DNA from: Saprospiraceae bacterium
Lineage (GTDB): Bacteria; Bacteroidota; Bacteroidia; Chitinophagales; Saprospiraceae
NCBI GenBank assembly: GCA_016787345.1
Contig: JAEUUU010000101.1
Coordinates: forward strand, 1 to 37,163
Direction: 5' to 3'
DNA: 37,163 nucleotides
Under the pieces are notes generated by a model. It made no database searches. It saw only the letters and a list, made by a program, of their open reading frames with translations, and had not been told where the DNA came from. Both the position numbers and the translations under genes were made by a program. Below are positions 14,923 to 22,672 of this stretch, piece after piece. The stretch's first letter is position 1. Each line of letters begins with the position of its first letter.

Positions 14923-16425
14923 TTACTTTAGAAAATCCGCCTCGTCGGCCCCGGCTTTGATGCTGAATTGGGGCACGCCTTTGGTAGAAACGGTCATCTG
15001 GAGGTAGTCGGGTAAAACGAACTTTTCCGGCGGAATACGTTTGCCTTCGATGGCGTGGGTGTTGAGAAAAGGGGTAGGGTCTTCGCCCAGGAATTCTCCC
15101 AGTGTTTCGGTGAAAAAGTCGAAGGTTTCGTCGACGCTGCGGTCTGAATTCTGGTAGTATTCGAGCAGGTTGAGCATAAAATCGTGCAGGTCATACTCGT
15201 TGTTCGAGTTTTTACGGATGGCGCAATCGAAGTAAAACGCCAGGATAAAGCCGCGGCGGTAGGGTACGTGTTCGCATTCCTGATCGTAGTAAAAACACTG
15301 TTCGGCGTCGTGGGCGGAGATTTCGCTCATGCGGTTGGTGTAGTGTTCCTCGAAGTTTTCCTTATTGAGCCGTTTGAAAAAATCTTCACGGTCAAAAAAG
15401 CCCGCTTTCCAGCAATTGCGCAGGGCCAGGTATTCGGTAAAGCCCTCCGCGAACCAGCGCGGTGCGGCCTCGCTGTCGTAGTCGCCCGGATTGATTTTCA
15501 GCCCGATCCAGTCGTGCATCATTTCGTGGTTGAAAAGGTAGATCAGGTTGTCGAGCAGGCAGCCGTCGGTGGCGTACACGGCAAAGGAGTTGTATTTGCC
15601 CAGGCCGAGGTAATCGCCCGTCCAGATGCCTGGAGTGGGTTTTTCCGGTCTGACGAAAGGGATCATTGTGACGGAATAGTAGGGGATATCGGTATCGTTC
15701 CAGAGCAGGCGCTGGGTTTCGATGGTTTTGAGGATGACGTCGAACAGGGTTTGATCGTCGAATACCCATTTGCCCCGAATGGCGAAGTAGACGGGTTTGC
15801 CCAGCACCTCGCCTTTGTAGATGCGGAAATCGCCGGCCACGCACAACGAATTGCGCCAGTCGAGGCTGTACGCCCGAAACGACTGGTGGTATTGCCCGGA
15901 GTTGTAGCTGGTCTGGATGGTCCAGCGTTTGGGCAGGTTGAGCCAATCGATGCTGACGTCGTAGAAATCGTTGATTTCGTAGTGCAGGGGTGTGAGAAAC
16001 AGGCAGCGACCGTGGATGTGCAGGTAGTCTTTTTGCAGGATGGGGCTGCTGGAGTTTTGCAGGGTGACTGCCTCGCCCTTGAAATTGGGCCATACTTCGT
16101 AGCGCAGGGTGAGCGGTTCGGCGCTCTGGCTGATGACCCCGACGATGTGGCGATACCTGGGGTGCCGGGTGTAGCGGCCGCCTTTGCCCTCGACGCGGAA
16201 ATTGCGGAAGCAGCGCACAAGGTCTTCCGACCAGTTCATCTGCGTGGGCAATTCGAACCAGGTCGTGTCCTCGGCTTTGGGATAAAACTTGACCGTCACA
16301 TCCAGCAGGCTTTTTTTACCGTCGTCGGAAAAATCGCGGGTGATGGTGTAATGGAGGGTTTGGGCGCGGGCCGTTAGGAAAGAAAAAAGCAGGAACAGAA
16401 AAACAGGGATACGAAAAAGTGGCAT
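14923..16425 (-). CDS. Secreted M1/M61-like zinc metallopeptidase
   Basis: 500 aa from the ATG at 16425 (MPLFRIPVFLFLLFSFLTARAQ), where a signal peptide of about 22 residues begins; a longer frame to 16500 would bury it. Residues about 25-220 are a beta-rich N-terminal region. The gluzincin active site is present: HEMMH at about 300-304 (zinc ligands His300 and His304, catalytic Glu301) followed by WFAEGFTEY with the third ligand Glu327. The 22-residue spacing from His304 to Glu327 and the pattern HxWxGLKINP / WFAEGFTEY look closer to the M61 glycyl-aminopeptidase group than to classical M1 (18 residues). A helical C-terminal part follows. Likely a periplasmic or surface aminopeptidase; the substrate is unknown. 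It stands alone, with 118 bases between its start and the gatB 3' end. Confidence 0.8.
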   Translation of the reverse strand: MPLFRIPVFLFLLFSFLTARAQTLHYTITRDFSDDGKKSLLDVTVKFYPKAEDTTWFELPTQMNWSEDLVRCFRNFRVEGKGGRYTRHPRYRHIVGVISQSAEPLTLRYEVWPNFKGEAVTLQNSSSPILQKDYLHIHGRCLFLTPLHYEINDFYDVSIDWLNLPKRWTIQTSYNSGQYHQSFRAYSLDWRNSLCVAGDFRIYKGEVLGKPVYFAIRGKWVFDDQTLFDVILKTIETQRLLWNDTDIPYYSVTMIPFVRPEKPTPGIWTGDYLGLGKYNSFAVYATDGCLLDNLIYLFNHEMMHDWIGLKINPGDYDSEAAPRWFAEGFTEYLALRNCWKAGFFDREDFFKRLNKENFEEHYTNRMSEISAHDAEQCFYYDQECEHVPYRRGFILAFYFDCAIRKNSNNEYDLHDFMLNLLEYYQNSDRSVDETFDFFTETLGEFLGEDPTPFLNTHAIEGKRIPPEKFVLPDYLQMTVSTKGVPQFSIKAGADEADFLK

Positions 16426-16543
16426 ATGGCAAAAGCAGTAATTCAGGATTTTAAACAATGGTCCGGAAGAAAGGATCGGAATGGGCGCATTGGTTTTCAA
16501 ATATGGGGTTTAGTCAATATTTGCCATTCCTGCTGCGCCTCCC

Positions 16544-17986
16544 TCAGCCCAGTTTCCCTTCCAGCAATTTTTTCGCGGCGCCCGGTTCGGCTTTTCCGCC
16601 GCTGGCTTTCATCAGTTCGCCCATAAAAAAGCCGATCAGGCCCTTTTTGCCTTTGCGGTATTCGGCCACTTTGTCGGGGAAGCGGGCCAGCACCTCGTCG
16701 GCCAGTTGGTCGAGGAAACCCGTATCGGCGTTTTGCAGCAGGTCGAGTCGGGTAGCCAGTTGTTCGGGGTCAGCGGCGGGCTGATCGAGCAGGGCGGGCA
16801 GCAGGCGTTGCGCGGCGGCCGAGGCGCTGATTTTGCCGGTTTCGATCAGGTCGAGGTAAGCGCCGATGGTAGTGGCGGCCAGCGGGTAGTCGGCCAGCGG
16901 GCGGTTGTGGTTGTCGGCCCAGGGTTTGATCCGCTGGATGGCAAAATTGGCCAGCGCGCGGGACGGTGTGGCGGTCAGCTGACGGCTCAGGTCGAGAAAA
17001 TAAAACGCCGTATCGCGTTCGGCGCTCAACACCGCGACGTCGGCGGCGGGCAGCCCGAAGTTTTCCAATAAAGTGAGTTCCACAGCGGCCGGCAATTGCG
17101 GAAGTTCAGCGCGGAGCCGGTCGATGTCGGCGTCGCTCAGCAGCACGGGCGGCAGGTCGGGTTCGGGGAAATAGCGGTAGTCGTGCGCCTGTTCTTTTTC
17201 GCGCAGCGAATAGGTTGTGCCGTCGGCCGCGTCGAAGCCGCGGGTTTCCTGTTCGATCGAGCCGCCGTTTTCCAATACTTCGATTTGCCGGGCCGCCTCG
17301 AACTCGATGGCGCGGCGGACAAAACGGAAGGAATTGACGTTTTTGACCTCGCAGCGGGTGCCCAGGCGTGTACTGCCAGCCGGCCGTACCGATACGTTCA
17401 CGTCGCAGCGCAGCGAACCCTCCTCCATGTTGCCGTCCGACACGCCGAGCCAGCGCACGAGCCGCCGGATGGCTTCGAGGCAGGCCGAGGCTTCGGCCGC
17501 GGAGCGCAGATCGGGCTCGGTGACGATTTCGAGCAGGGGCACGCCGGCGCGGTTGAGGTCGATGAGCGAATCGGCGGGGTGCTGGTCGTGCAGGCTTTTG
17601 CCGGCGTCTTCTTCGAGGTGGATATGGTGAATGGCGCAGCTGCGCGGCGTGCCGTTGTCGGTCCGCCAGCGAATGTGTCCGCCCCGGCAAATCGGGTGCA
17701 GGTCTTGCGTGATCTGGTAGCCTTTGGGCAGGTCGGCATAGAAATAATTTTTGCGATCGAAGGCGCTGAACCGGCTGATCTCACAGTCGAGGGCGAGGCC
17801 CAGTTGCACGGCAAAATCGACGGCCTTGCGGTTGAGCCGGGGCAGCGTACCCGGGTGGGCCAGACTGACGACGCTCACCTGCGTATTGGGCGCCGCGCCG
17901 AAATCCGTACTGTCGGCGCAGAACAGTTTGGAACGCGTGGCCAGTTGCACGTGGATTTCAAGACCGATGACGGTTTCGTAGGACAT
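16544..17986 (-). CDS. gatB: Asp-tRNA(Asn)/Glu-tRNA(Gln) amidotransferase subunit B
   Basis: 480 aa, the normal GatB length. GatB transfers ammonia onto Asp-tRNA(Asn) or Glu-tRNA(Gln) as part of the GatCAB complex. Recognised from MSYETVIGLEIHVQL at the N-terminus, FDRKNYFYADLPKGYQITQ, HLEEDAGKS, LIDLNRAGVPLLEIVTEPD, MEEGSLRCDVNVSVRP, VKNVNSFRFVRRAIEFE, DYRYFPEPDLPPV, and the C-terminal tRNA-binding (YqeY-like) tail with GFFMGELMKASGGKAEP. The start at 17986 is fixed by the family N-terminus; the longer frame adds 21 unrelated residues from the upstream gene. gatA and gatC are not in the window, as is common in this phylum. Only 13 bases separate it from the upstream DUF3667 gene, so it is probably read from the same transcript. 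Confidence 0.96.
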   Translation of the reverse strand: MSYETVIGLEIHVQLATRSKLFCADSTDFGAAPNTQVSVVSLAHPGTLPRLNRKAVDFAVQLGLALDCEISRFSAFDRKNYFYADLPKGYQITQDLHPICRGGHIRWRTDNGTPRSCAIHHIHLEEDAGKSLHDQHPADSLIDLNRAGVPLLEIVTEPDLRSAAEASACLEAIRRLVRWLGVSDGNMEEGSLRCDVNVSVRPAGSTRLGTRCEVKNVNSFRFVRRAIEFEAARQIEVLENGGSIEQETRGFDAADGTTYSLREKEQAHDYRYFPEPDLPPVLLSDADIDRLRAELPQLPAAVELTLLENFGLPAADVAVLSAERDTAFYFLDLSRQLTATPSRALANFAIQRIKPWADNHNRPLADYPLAATTIGAYLDLIETGKISASAAAQRLLPALLDQPAADPEQLATRLDLLQNADTGFLDQLADEVLARFPDKVAEYRKGKKGLIGFFMGELMKASGGKAEPGAAKKLLEGKLG

Positions 17987-17999
17987 GTATTCACAAGTT

Positions 18000-19184
18000 T
18001 TAAAAAACAAAAAATACCACCAGCAGGCCGACGAAGAACAGCCAGCCAAAGTTGATGAGGTAAAGCAGGCAGTATAGCAGCCATTTGACCGACGTTTTGC
18101 CCCAGCGCTCGCCGTAAAACGCCTTCATGGCAACCAGCAAGGATGCCCCGATCCAGACAAAAGTGAGGGCCCACACAATCGTCATGTCGATCCACAGATT
18201 GCCCAGCAGCACAAGCGTCATCAGCAGCAGGGCGCCCGAGTGTTGGTGGAGCAGGAAAACAAAATGCTCGACGTAATACCGCCTTTGCTTGCGGTACAAA
18301 AGCGCCAGCACGAGCGACATCAGGGCGATCAGCGCCAGGATCGCCCAGGTAAGGCTGCCGATATAGGCGTGCAGGAGCCCTTTGGGGTCTTTGATGGATT
18401 TTATGCCCTGTTTGACCATCAGGCGTTCCTTCCAGTCCATGATGCCGTATTGGTCGAGCAATTCTTCGGGCGTCTTTTCGATCAGGTCGGTAATGGCGAA
18501 GCGGTATTCCTTGTTGACCAGTCCGATGGGGATGGTGTCCAACAGCAGGTCGGCGCGCAGCGATTTTTCACCGGCCGAGTCGAGTTCTGCCTGAATATCC
18601 TGCAGCAACAAACGGTAGTTGCTGCTCAATCGGGCGGCGCTGCTGTCGAATGCCGCTCGTACGGCCGGCGTTTGCAGGGAGTCGGGCAGATTGCTGTATG
18701 AAGTTTGAAATTCACGTACCAGCGCCTGTCTTTCAATGGTTTTGAAAAAATCACCGGCATTGCCCCCTTTTTGCTCATCCTGCTCCTTTTCTTCACTCAC
18801 TTTGACGTGAATATTGGACCCGGTCCGGCTGCTCACCTGTTTGTCTTCCGAATCCAGGGATTTGGTCAGAAGGAGCAGGAAGAAAAACATGACCACAAAA
18901 AAGAACTGAACGGGGTGTGGAAACCGCTTGATTTTTCCTTGAAAATACGCGACGGTGACTTTACCGGGGATCAGCAGTTGCCAGGCCATGCGCACGAATT
19001 TGCCGTCGAGGTGGGTGATGCTGTGCAAAAATTTGCTCAGTAAATCGCGCAGCCGGATGCGGCCGTCGAAGCGTTTTTGGCCGCAATGCGGACAGAACTG
19101 CCCTTTGCGGGTCATTTTGCCGCCGCAATTCGGGCAGAGGGGTTTCGGGAGTTCTTCAGGTGCGGTATCTGTTGAGGGTTCCAT
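18000..19184 (-). CDS. DUF3667-type zinc-ribbon membrane protein (second of two)
   Basis: 394 aa. A zinc ribbon at residues about 17-38 (CPNCGG ... CPHCGQ) precedes a helical stretch with the family signature LLIPGKVTVAYFQGKIKRFPHPVQFFF, which leads into the first membrane segment (VVMFFFLLLL). A soluble region follows at about 115-270, then four hydrophobic segments: LTWAILALIALMSLVLALL, a pair around GALLLMTLVLLGNLW / VWALTFVWIGASLLVAM, and the C-terminal LINFGWLFFVGLLVVFFVF. The family occurs mostly in Bacteroidota and has no assigned function that I know. A paralogue lies 13 bases upstream and gatB 13 bases downstream, giving a three-gene minus-strand operon. Confidence 0.85.
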   Translation of the reverse strand: MEPSTDTAPEELPKPLCPNCGGKMTRKGQFCPHCGQKRFDGRIRLRDLLSKFLHSITHLDGKFVRMAWQLLIPGKVTVAYFQGKIKRFPHPVQFFFVVMFFFLLLLTKSLDSEDKQVSSRTGSNIHVKVSEEKEQDEQKGGNAGDFFKTIERQALVREFQTSYSNLPDSLQTPAVRAAFDSSAARLSSNYRLLLQDIQAELDSAGEKSLRADLLLDTIPIGLVNKEYRFAITDLIEKTPEELLDQYGIMDWKERLMVKQGIKSIKDPKGLLHAYIGSLTWAILALIALMSLVLALLYRKQRRYYVEHFVFLLHQHSGALLLMTLVLLGNLWIDMTIVWALTFVWIGASLLVAMKAFYGERWGKTSVKWLLYCLLYLINFGWLFFVGLLVVFFVF

Positions 19185-19197
19185 ATTTTTCGGGTAA

Positions 19198-20298
19198 TCA
19201 GAAAATTAAAAATACAACGACGAGGCCGATGAGGAATAGTGCCAAAAAGAAAATTTGATACACGAAAGAAAACGTCAGCCATTTGATGGTCGTCCAGAAT
19301 CTGTTTTCTCCGTAAAAGCGGCGCATGGCCACCCAGGTCGTGCCCATCAGGGCGATCGAAACCAGCGGCCATACCCATCCGTCGCCCCAACCCGCCATAT
19401 CGAGCCACATACCGATACACAGGATAAAAAAGAGGGCCGTATGCTCGTGCAGCAAGAATACGAAGTGCTCCACGTAGTATTTCTTTTGTCGCCAGTAAAA
19501 CAACCGTAACACGGCTGCCATGATTGCGACGAGCACAAAAAACGTCCAGGTCAGGTTGCCCAGATAGGCGCGCAGGATGCTGGTCGGATCGGTATATCCT
19601 TTGATTTCCTGGCGGAGCAGCAGACGCGATTGCCAGTCGTGCACGCCGTATTTATCCAGAATGGCATCGGCAGACAATTGGTAAATATCGGCTGCCGCGA
19701 TGTCGTAGCTTTGTTTGAAGGTGCCCAGGGTAAAACTGTCGGTGTACTCCACGATGCCGTAAGCCGCCGGATTGAGCAGGGTATCGATGGTTTCCTGCGT
19801 TCCGGCGCTGCGCAGGGAATCGGGCAGGGTGGCGTAGCGGTCGCGCAGGCTTTTGAGGTAGAGGTATTGCCGCTCTTCATCGTGCAGTTTACGCACGGCA
19901 TTGGTCAGCGATACCCGGTGATAGGTAGAGTCGGGCGTTACGCCAAACATGATGCCGCCTTCCTTGGTATTGACCATGATTCGGTCGGGCGAAGCGATGT
20001 GGCTCAGGGTGAGCAGGAAAAAGAACATCACGACGAAGAAGAACTGCACCGGCGGCGGGTACCGTTTTTGTTTTCCCTGAAAATAGGCCAGGCTCACCTT
20101 GCCCGGCACCAGCAGGTGCCAGAGGATGAGGAAATATTTGCTCTCCAGCTTGAAAATGCGGAAAAACAATTGCTGCATCAGGTCGCTGACCTGCACGCGC
20201 CCATCCGTATCCTTTTGCCCGCAATGCGAACAAAACCTGGCTTTGTAGGCCAATGGATAGTGGCAATTGCGGCAGTAGCGTTCCTTTGAATATTTCAT
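19198..20298 (-). CDS. DUF3667-type zinc-ribbon membrane protein (first of two)
   Basis: 366 aa from the ATG at 20298 (MKYSKERYCRNCHYPL). The N-terminal zinc ribbon has CRNCHYPLAYKARFCSHCGQ, then LLVPGKVSLAYFQGKQKRYP and PPVQFFFVVMFFFLLTLSH. The layout matches the downstream paralogue: ribbon, one membrane segment, extracytoplasmic helical region, then four hydrophobic segments ending IFFLALFLIGLVVVFLIF. An in-frame upstream ATG at 20370 would add 24 residues without family similarity. The two copies are clearly diverged, so the duplication is old. A sequence matching the TAnnTTTG -7 consensus lies on this strand at 20375-20382, but no good -33 box precedes it, so the promoter is left uncalled. 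Confidence 0.84.
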   Translation of the reverse strand: MKYSKERYCRNCHYPLAYKARFCSHCGQKDTDGRVQVSDLMQQLFFRIFKLESKYFLILWHLLVPGKVSLAYFQGKQKRYPPPVQFFFVVMFFFLLTLSHIASPDRIMVNTKEGGIMFGVTPDSTYHRVSLTNAVRKLHDEERQYLYLKSLRDRYATLPDSLRSAGTQETIDTLLNPAAYGIVEYTDSFTLGTFKQSYDIAAADIYQLSADAILDKYGVHDWQSRLLLRQEIKGYTDPTSILRAYLGNLTWTFFVLVAIMAAVLRLFYWRQKKYYVEHFVFLLHEHTALFFILCIGMWLDMAGWGDGWVWPLVSIALMGTTWVAMRRFYGENRFWTTIKWLTFSFVYQIFFLALFLIGLVVVFLIF

Positions 20299-20384
20299 GG
20301 CGGGTAAAATTCGCAGATTTCCGACTTTCGCCACACCATTCGACTCAATTCTCCTTCTGTTATTGTTCAAAAACCAAAAATACC

Positions 20385-21317
20385 GTGCGCAAACAAACGA
20401 CCCGACACATTCTCATGGTACGGCCCGCCAACTTCGCCTTCAACGAAGAAACAGCGGTCAACAACGCTTTTCAAACCCGCGCCCAGGCCAGTCAGGCCGC
20501 TGAAATCCATAAAAAAGCCCTGCTCGAGTTCGACGCCTTCGTCGATCTGCTGCGCAAATCGGGCGTTCACGTCGTGGTGGCCCGCGACTCGGCAATCCCC
20601 GCGAAGCCCGACGCTATTTTTCCCAACAACTGGATCACCTTCCATCAGGAAGGTTTTATGGTGACCTACCCGATGTTTGCCCCCACACGCCGCAAGGAGC
20701 GCCGCCGCCAGGTGATCGATACCGTGTTGCAGGAGGGTTTTCAGGCCGGTCGCCGCGTTAATTTTGAGTTCAATGAAAAACTCGAACGCTTCCTGGAAGG
20801 CACGGGCAGTATCATTTTCGATCATCAGAACCGCCTGGCCTACGCCTGCCTGAGCCCTCGCACCGATGCCGGACTGCTCAACGAATTGTGCGAAACGATC
20901 GACTACGCGCCGGTAATTTTTCACGCCACCGACGCTGCGGGCAAGGATATTTACCACACCAACGTGATGATGGCCCTCGGCGAAACCTTCGTCGTCATTT
21001 GCCTCGATTCCGTGCGCGATGCCGCCGAGCGGGAGATGCTGTTGCGGAAATTTGCCGAAACCGGCAAAGAGGTCGTCGACATCTCGCTCGACCAGATGAA
21101 TTCCTTCGCGGGCAACATGCTCCAGGTGCGCAACAACCGCGAAGAAACCCTGCTCGTCATGTCCGGACAGGCCTTCAAATCCCTCAGCGCCGAACAAATT
21201 GCCGCGCTGGAACGGCACACCCGCCTGCTCCACAGCCCGCTCGACACCATAGAAACCTACGGCGGCGGCAGCGCCCGCTGCATGATGGCCGAGATATTTT
21301 TACCGGAAGAACAATGA
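20385..21317 (+). CDS. ctlX: CtlX-type amidinohydrolase (arginine deiminase / citrulline hydrolase superfamily)
   Basis: 310 aa from a GTG at 20385. The GTG is chosen because relatives begin a few residues before ILMVRPANFAFN; the first ATG (20415) would cut into this conserved strand. The guanidine-modifying fold is shown by NNAFQ, DAIFPNNWITFH (acidic residue near 76), LEGTGSIIFD (near 138), HTNVMMALGE (catalytic His near 191) and YGGGSARCM (nucleophilic Cys near 299). All catalytic positions of the superfamily appear intact. CtlX was named as a citrulline-utilisation hydrolase; many Bacteroidota carry one copy, but whether citrulline is the substrate here cannot be read from sequence. It is divergent from the DUF3667 operon with 86 bases between. 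Confidence 0.82.
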   Translation: MRKQTTRHILMVRPANFAFNEETAVNNAFQTRAQASQAAEIHKKALLEFDAFVDLLRKSGVHVVVARDSAIPAKPDAIFPNNWITFHQEGFMVTYPMFAPTRRKERRRQVIDTVLQEGFQAGRRVNFEFNEKLERFLEGTGSIIFDHQNRLAYACLSPRTDAGLLNELCETIDYAPVIFHATDAAGKDIYHTNVMMALGETFVVICLDSVRDAAEREMLLRKFAETGKEVVDISLDQMNSFAGNMLQVRNNREETLLVMSGQAFKSLSAEQIAALERHTRLLHSPLDTIETYGGGSARCMMAEIFLPEEQ

Positions 21318-21425
21318 TCGATAAAATTTTTTTTCGTCTGCCTGTAACCTTTTGTCGTGAGTTGGTGGTCAGAGTGCATAACAGCAACAGAAACATCATT
21401 CATTCACAAGAAAAAATCAACTGAC

Positions 21426-21788
21426 ATGGCAGAAGGAATCGTAGCACTATTGATCCCGATTATCATCAGCCTCGGCGCATTTTTGATGATTTGGGGCGTC
21501 CGCTACTTCGAAAACAAGGAAAACATGGCGATGATCGAGCGTGGTCTCGATCCCAAAAAAAAGCGCCGCGACGCCGATCCCTCCCGCACCCTGCGCAACG
21601 GCCTGATGTTCCTCGGCGCTGGCCTGGGTCTCCTGATGGCGATCTTCGTCTCCAAAGCCGCCGATCTGGGTGGCGCCGAACGGGTAGCCGCTTATTTCAG
21701 CCTGATCGCCATCGGCGGCGGACTGGGTATGGCGCTGGCCTACTTCTACGAGCGGAAAAACCCGCCGGGGAAAGACGAGGAAGCGTAA
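21426..21788 (+). CDS. DUF6249-like small membrane protein
   Basis: 120 aa from the ATG at 21426 (MAEGIVALLIPIIISLGAFLM). Three hydrophobic segments: about 5-26, 63-80 (GLMFLGAGLGLLMAIFV) and 91-108 (AYFSLIAIGGGLGMALAYFY). Between the first two is a charged cytoplasmic loop, NKENMAMIERGLDPKKKRRD, the typical 'R..ERMALIEKG' element of DUF6249 proteins. Family function is unknown to me. A strong hairpin with a T-tract follows, so the transcript ends before the TetR gene. Confidence 0.78.
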   Translation: MAEGIVALLIPIIISLGAFLMIWGVRYFENKENMAMIERGLDPKKKRRDADPSRTLRNGLMFLGAGLGLLMAIFVSKAADLGGAERVAAYFSLIAIGGGLGMALAYFYERKNPPGKDEEA

Positions 21789-21810
21789 TTCCGTTTTTGA
21801 AGTCTTTGTA

Positions 21811-21850
21811 AAATCGCAAGGCGCGCACGAGCGGCCTTGCGATTTTTTTT
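21811..21850 (+). terminator. Rho-independent terminator
   Basis: Perfect 12-bp arms aaatcgcaaggc (21811-21822) and gccttgcgattt (21834-21845), an 11-base loop, then a run of T to 21850. It lies 23 bases after the stop of the DUF6249-like gene and separates it from the TetR promoter. Confidence 0.9.
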
Positions 21851-21858
21851 GTGCCTGT

Positions 21859-21888
21859 TTTGAAATGTAAAACAAATTCTTACCTTTG
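21859..21888 (+). promoter_or_regulatory. Bacteroidota-type promoter of the TetR gene
   Basis: -33 box tttg at 21859-21862, an 18-base spacer, then -7 box tacctttg at 21881-21888, a full match to the Bacteroidota consensus TTTG / TAnnTTTG recognised by the primary sigma factor. Transcription should start near 21895, giving a leader of only about 12 bases before the ATG at 21908. Confidence 0.8.
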
Positions 21889-21903
21889 TGAGTGATTACT
21901 CAC
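21888..21903. promoter_or_regulatory. Palindromic operator, probable TetR autoregulation site
   Basis: gtgagt-gatt-actcac: 6-bp perfect arms around a 4-base centre. It starts at the last base of the -7 box and covers the expected transcription start, the position at which a bound TetR dimer would block its own promoter. Size and symmetry fit known TetR-family operators; binding is inferred. Confidence 0.7.
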
Positions 21904-21907
21904 TTTT

Positions 21908-22447
21908 ATGTCTAACAAAGAAAATATCCTCTCCGCCGCCCTCGAATTATTTGCTGAACAGGGCTACGACCGCACACCGACCAGCCAGATCGCCCGGAAA
22001 GCCGGCGTGTCCGAAGGACTCATTTTCCGCCATTTCGGCAACAAGGCGGGCCTGCTCGAAGCGATCATCCGGCAGGGGCTTGCCCTGATCGCCGAATCGA
22101 TGCAGCCCTACGACGATGCTGCCATTACGCCTCGTGAAGCCATCGTACAACACATCGAACGCTCCTTCCGCCTGATGCGCGACCATGAAACCTTCTGGCG
22201 ACTGGCGCACAAGGTGCGCTTCCAGGCTGCCGTGCAGGACGTGGCTGCCGTCCAGATTGAACAGGTCAATGCCTTCATCGTCACCAACCTGACGGAAAAC
22301 TTTGAAAAAGCCGGCTACCCGCAACCCCAACTGGAAGCCCTCCTCCTGTTCGCCCTCATCGACGCCATTACCCTTCACTACCTCGCCGACCCCGCCCAAT
22401 ATCCCCTGAAAGCCATGCTCAATCTTGTCCGCGAACGATATGGGTAA
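21908..22447 (+). CDS. TetR/AcrR-family transcriptional regulator
   Basis: 179 aa. The N-terminal DNA-binding domain (residues about 1-50) is clear: KENILSAALELFAEQGYDRT, then helix-turn-helix TSQIARKAGVSEGLIFRHFG and NKAGLLEAII. The C-terminal ligand and dimerisation domain (about 60-179) is helical and not diagnostic for a ligand. It has its own promoter with an overlapping palindrome, so self-repression is likely. The next gene downstream (alpha/beta hydrolase at 22673) is a candidate target by position only; no second copy of the gtgagt/actcac palindrome was seen upstream of it. Confidence 0.92.
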   Translation: MSNKENILSAALELFAEQGYDRTPTSQIARKAGVSEGLIFRHFGNKAGLLEAIIRQGLALIAESMQPYDDAAITPREAIVQHIERSFRLMRDHETFWRLAHKVRFQAAVQDVAAVQIEQVNAFIVTNLTENFEKAGYPQPQLEALLLFALIDAITLHYLADPAQYPLKAMLNLVRERYG

Positions 22448-22505
22448 TGTGCTAATTTTTTAATGTGCTAATATGCTAATGTGCTAATGTGCTAATGTGC
22501 TAATG
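22446..22505. repeat. Octamer tandem repeat (aatgtgct)n
   Basis: Seven 8-base units starting inside the TetR stop codon: five exact aatgtgct, plus the variants aatttttt and aatatgct, followed by a degraded aatgctcg. Simple-sequence array, not coding. Confidence 0.9.
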
Positions 22506-22585
22506 CTCGATTTCAAGGCAACTGTCAACTCAACAAAAACAATTACAAAACACTGAAAATCAATTAATAATACCCTCCGTCTGCT

Positions 22586-22602
22586 CCCCTCCTTTGGAGG
22601 GG
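22586..22602. repeat. Short GC hairpin cccctcc-ttt-ggagggg
   Basis: A 7-bp perfect stem with a 3-base loop, continuing into ctgggggaggcc. It resembles a short dispersed extragenic palindrome of Bacteroidota. It might end the TetR transcript, but no T-tract follows. Confidence 0.6.
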
Positions 22603-22614
22603 CTGGGGGAGGCC

Positions 22615-22670
22615 CAATCGTCCAATCGTCCAATCGTTCAATCGTTCAATCTGTCAATCGTCCAATCGAA
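22615..22670. repeat. Octamer tandem repeat (caatcgtc)n forming the hydrolase leader
   Basis: Seven 8-base units (caatcgtc, caatcgtc, caatcgtt, caatcgtt, caatctgt, caatcgtc, caatcgaa) that end two bases before the ATG at 22673, so the array occupies the ribosome-binding region and probably part of the promoter of the next gene. Confidence 0.9.
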
Positions 22671-22672
22671 CC

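Noticed and set aside
20375-20382. TAnnTTTG match on the minus strand as promoter of the DUF3667-gatB operon
   Set aside because: There is no -33 box at a suitable distance and it overlaps the leader of the divergent gene; a single 8-base degenerate match is weak evidence.
22446-22670. Octamer arrays considered as a CRISPR array
   Set aside because: Units are 8 bp and contiguous with no spacers, and no cas genes are present.
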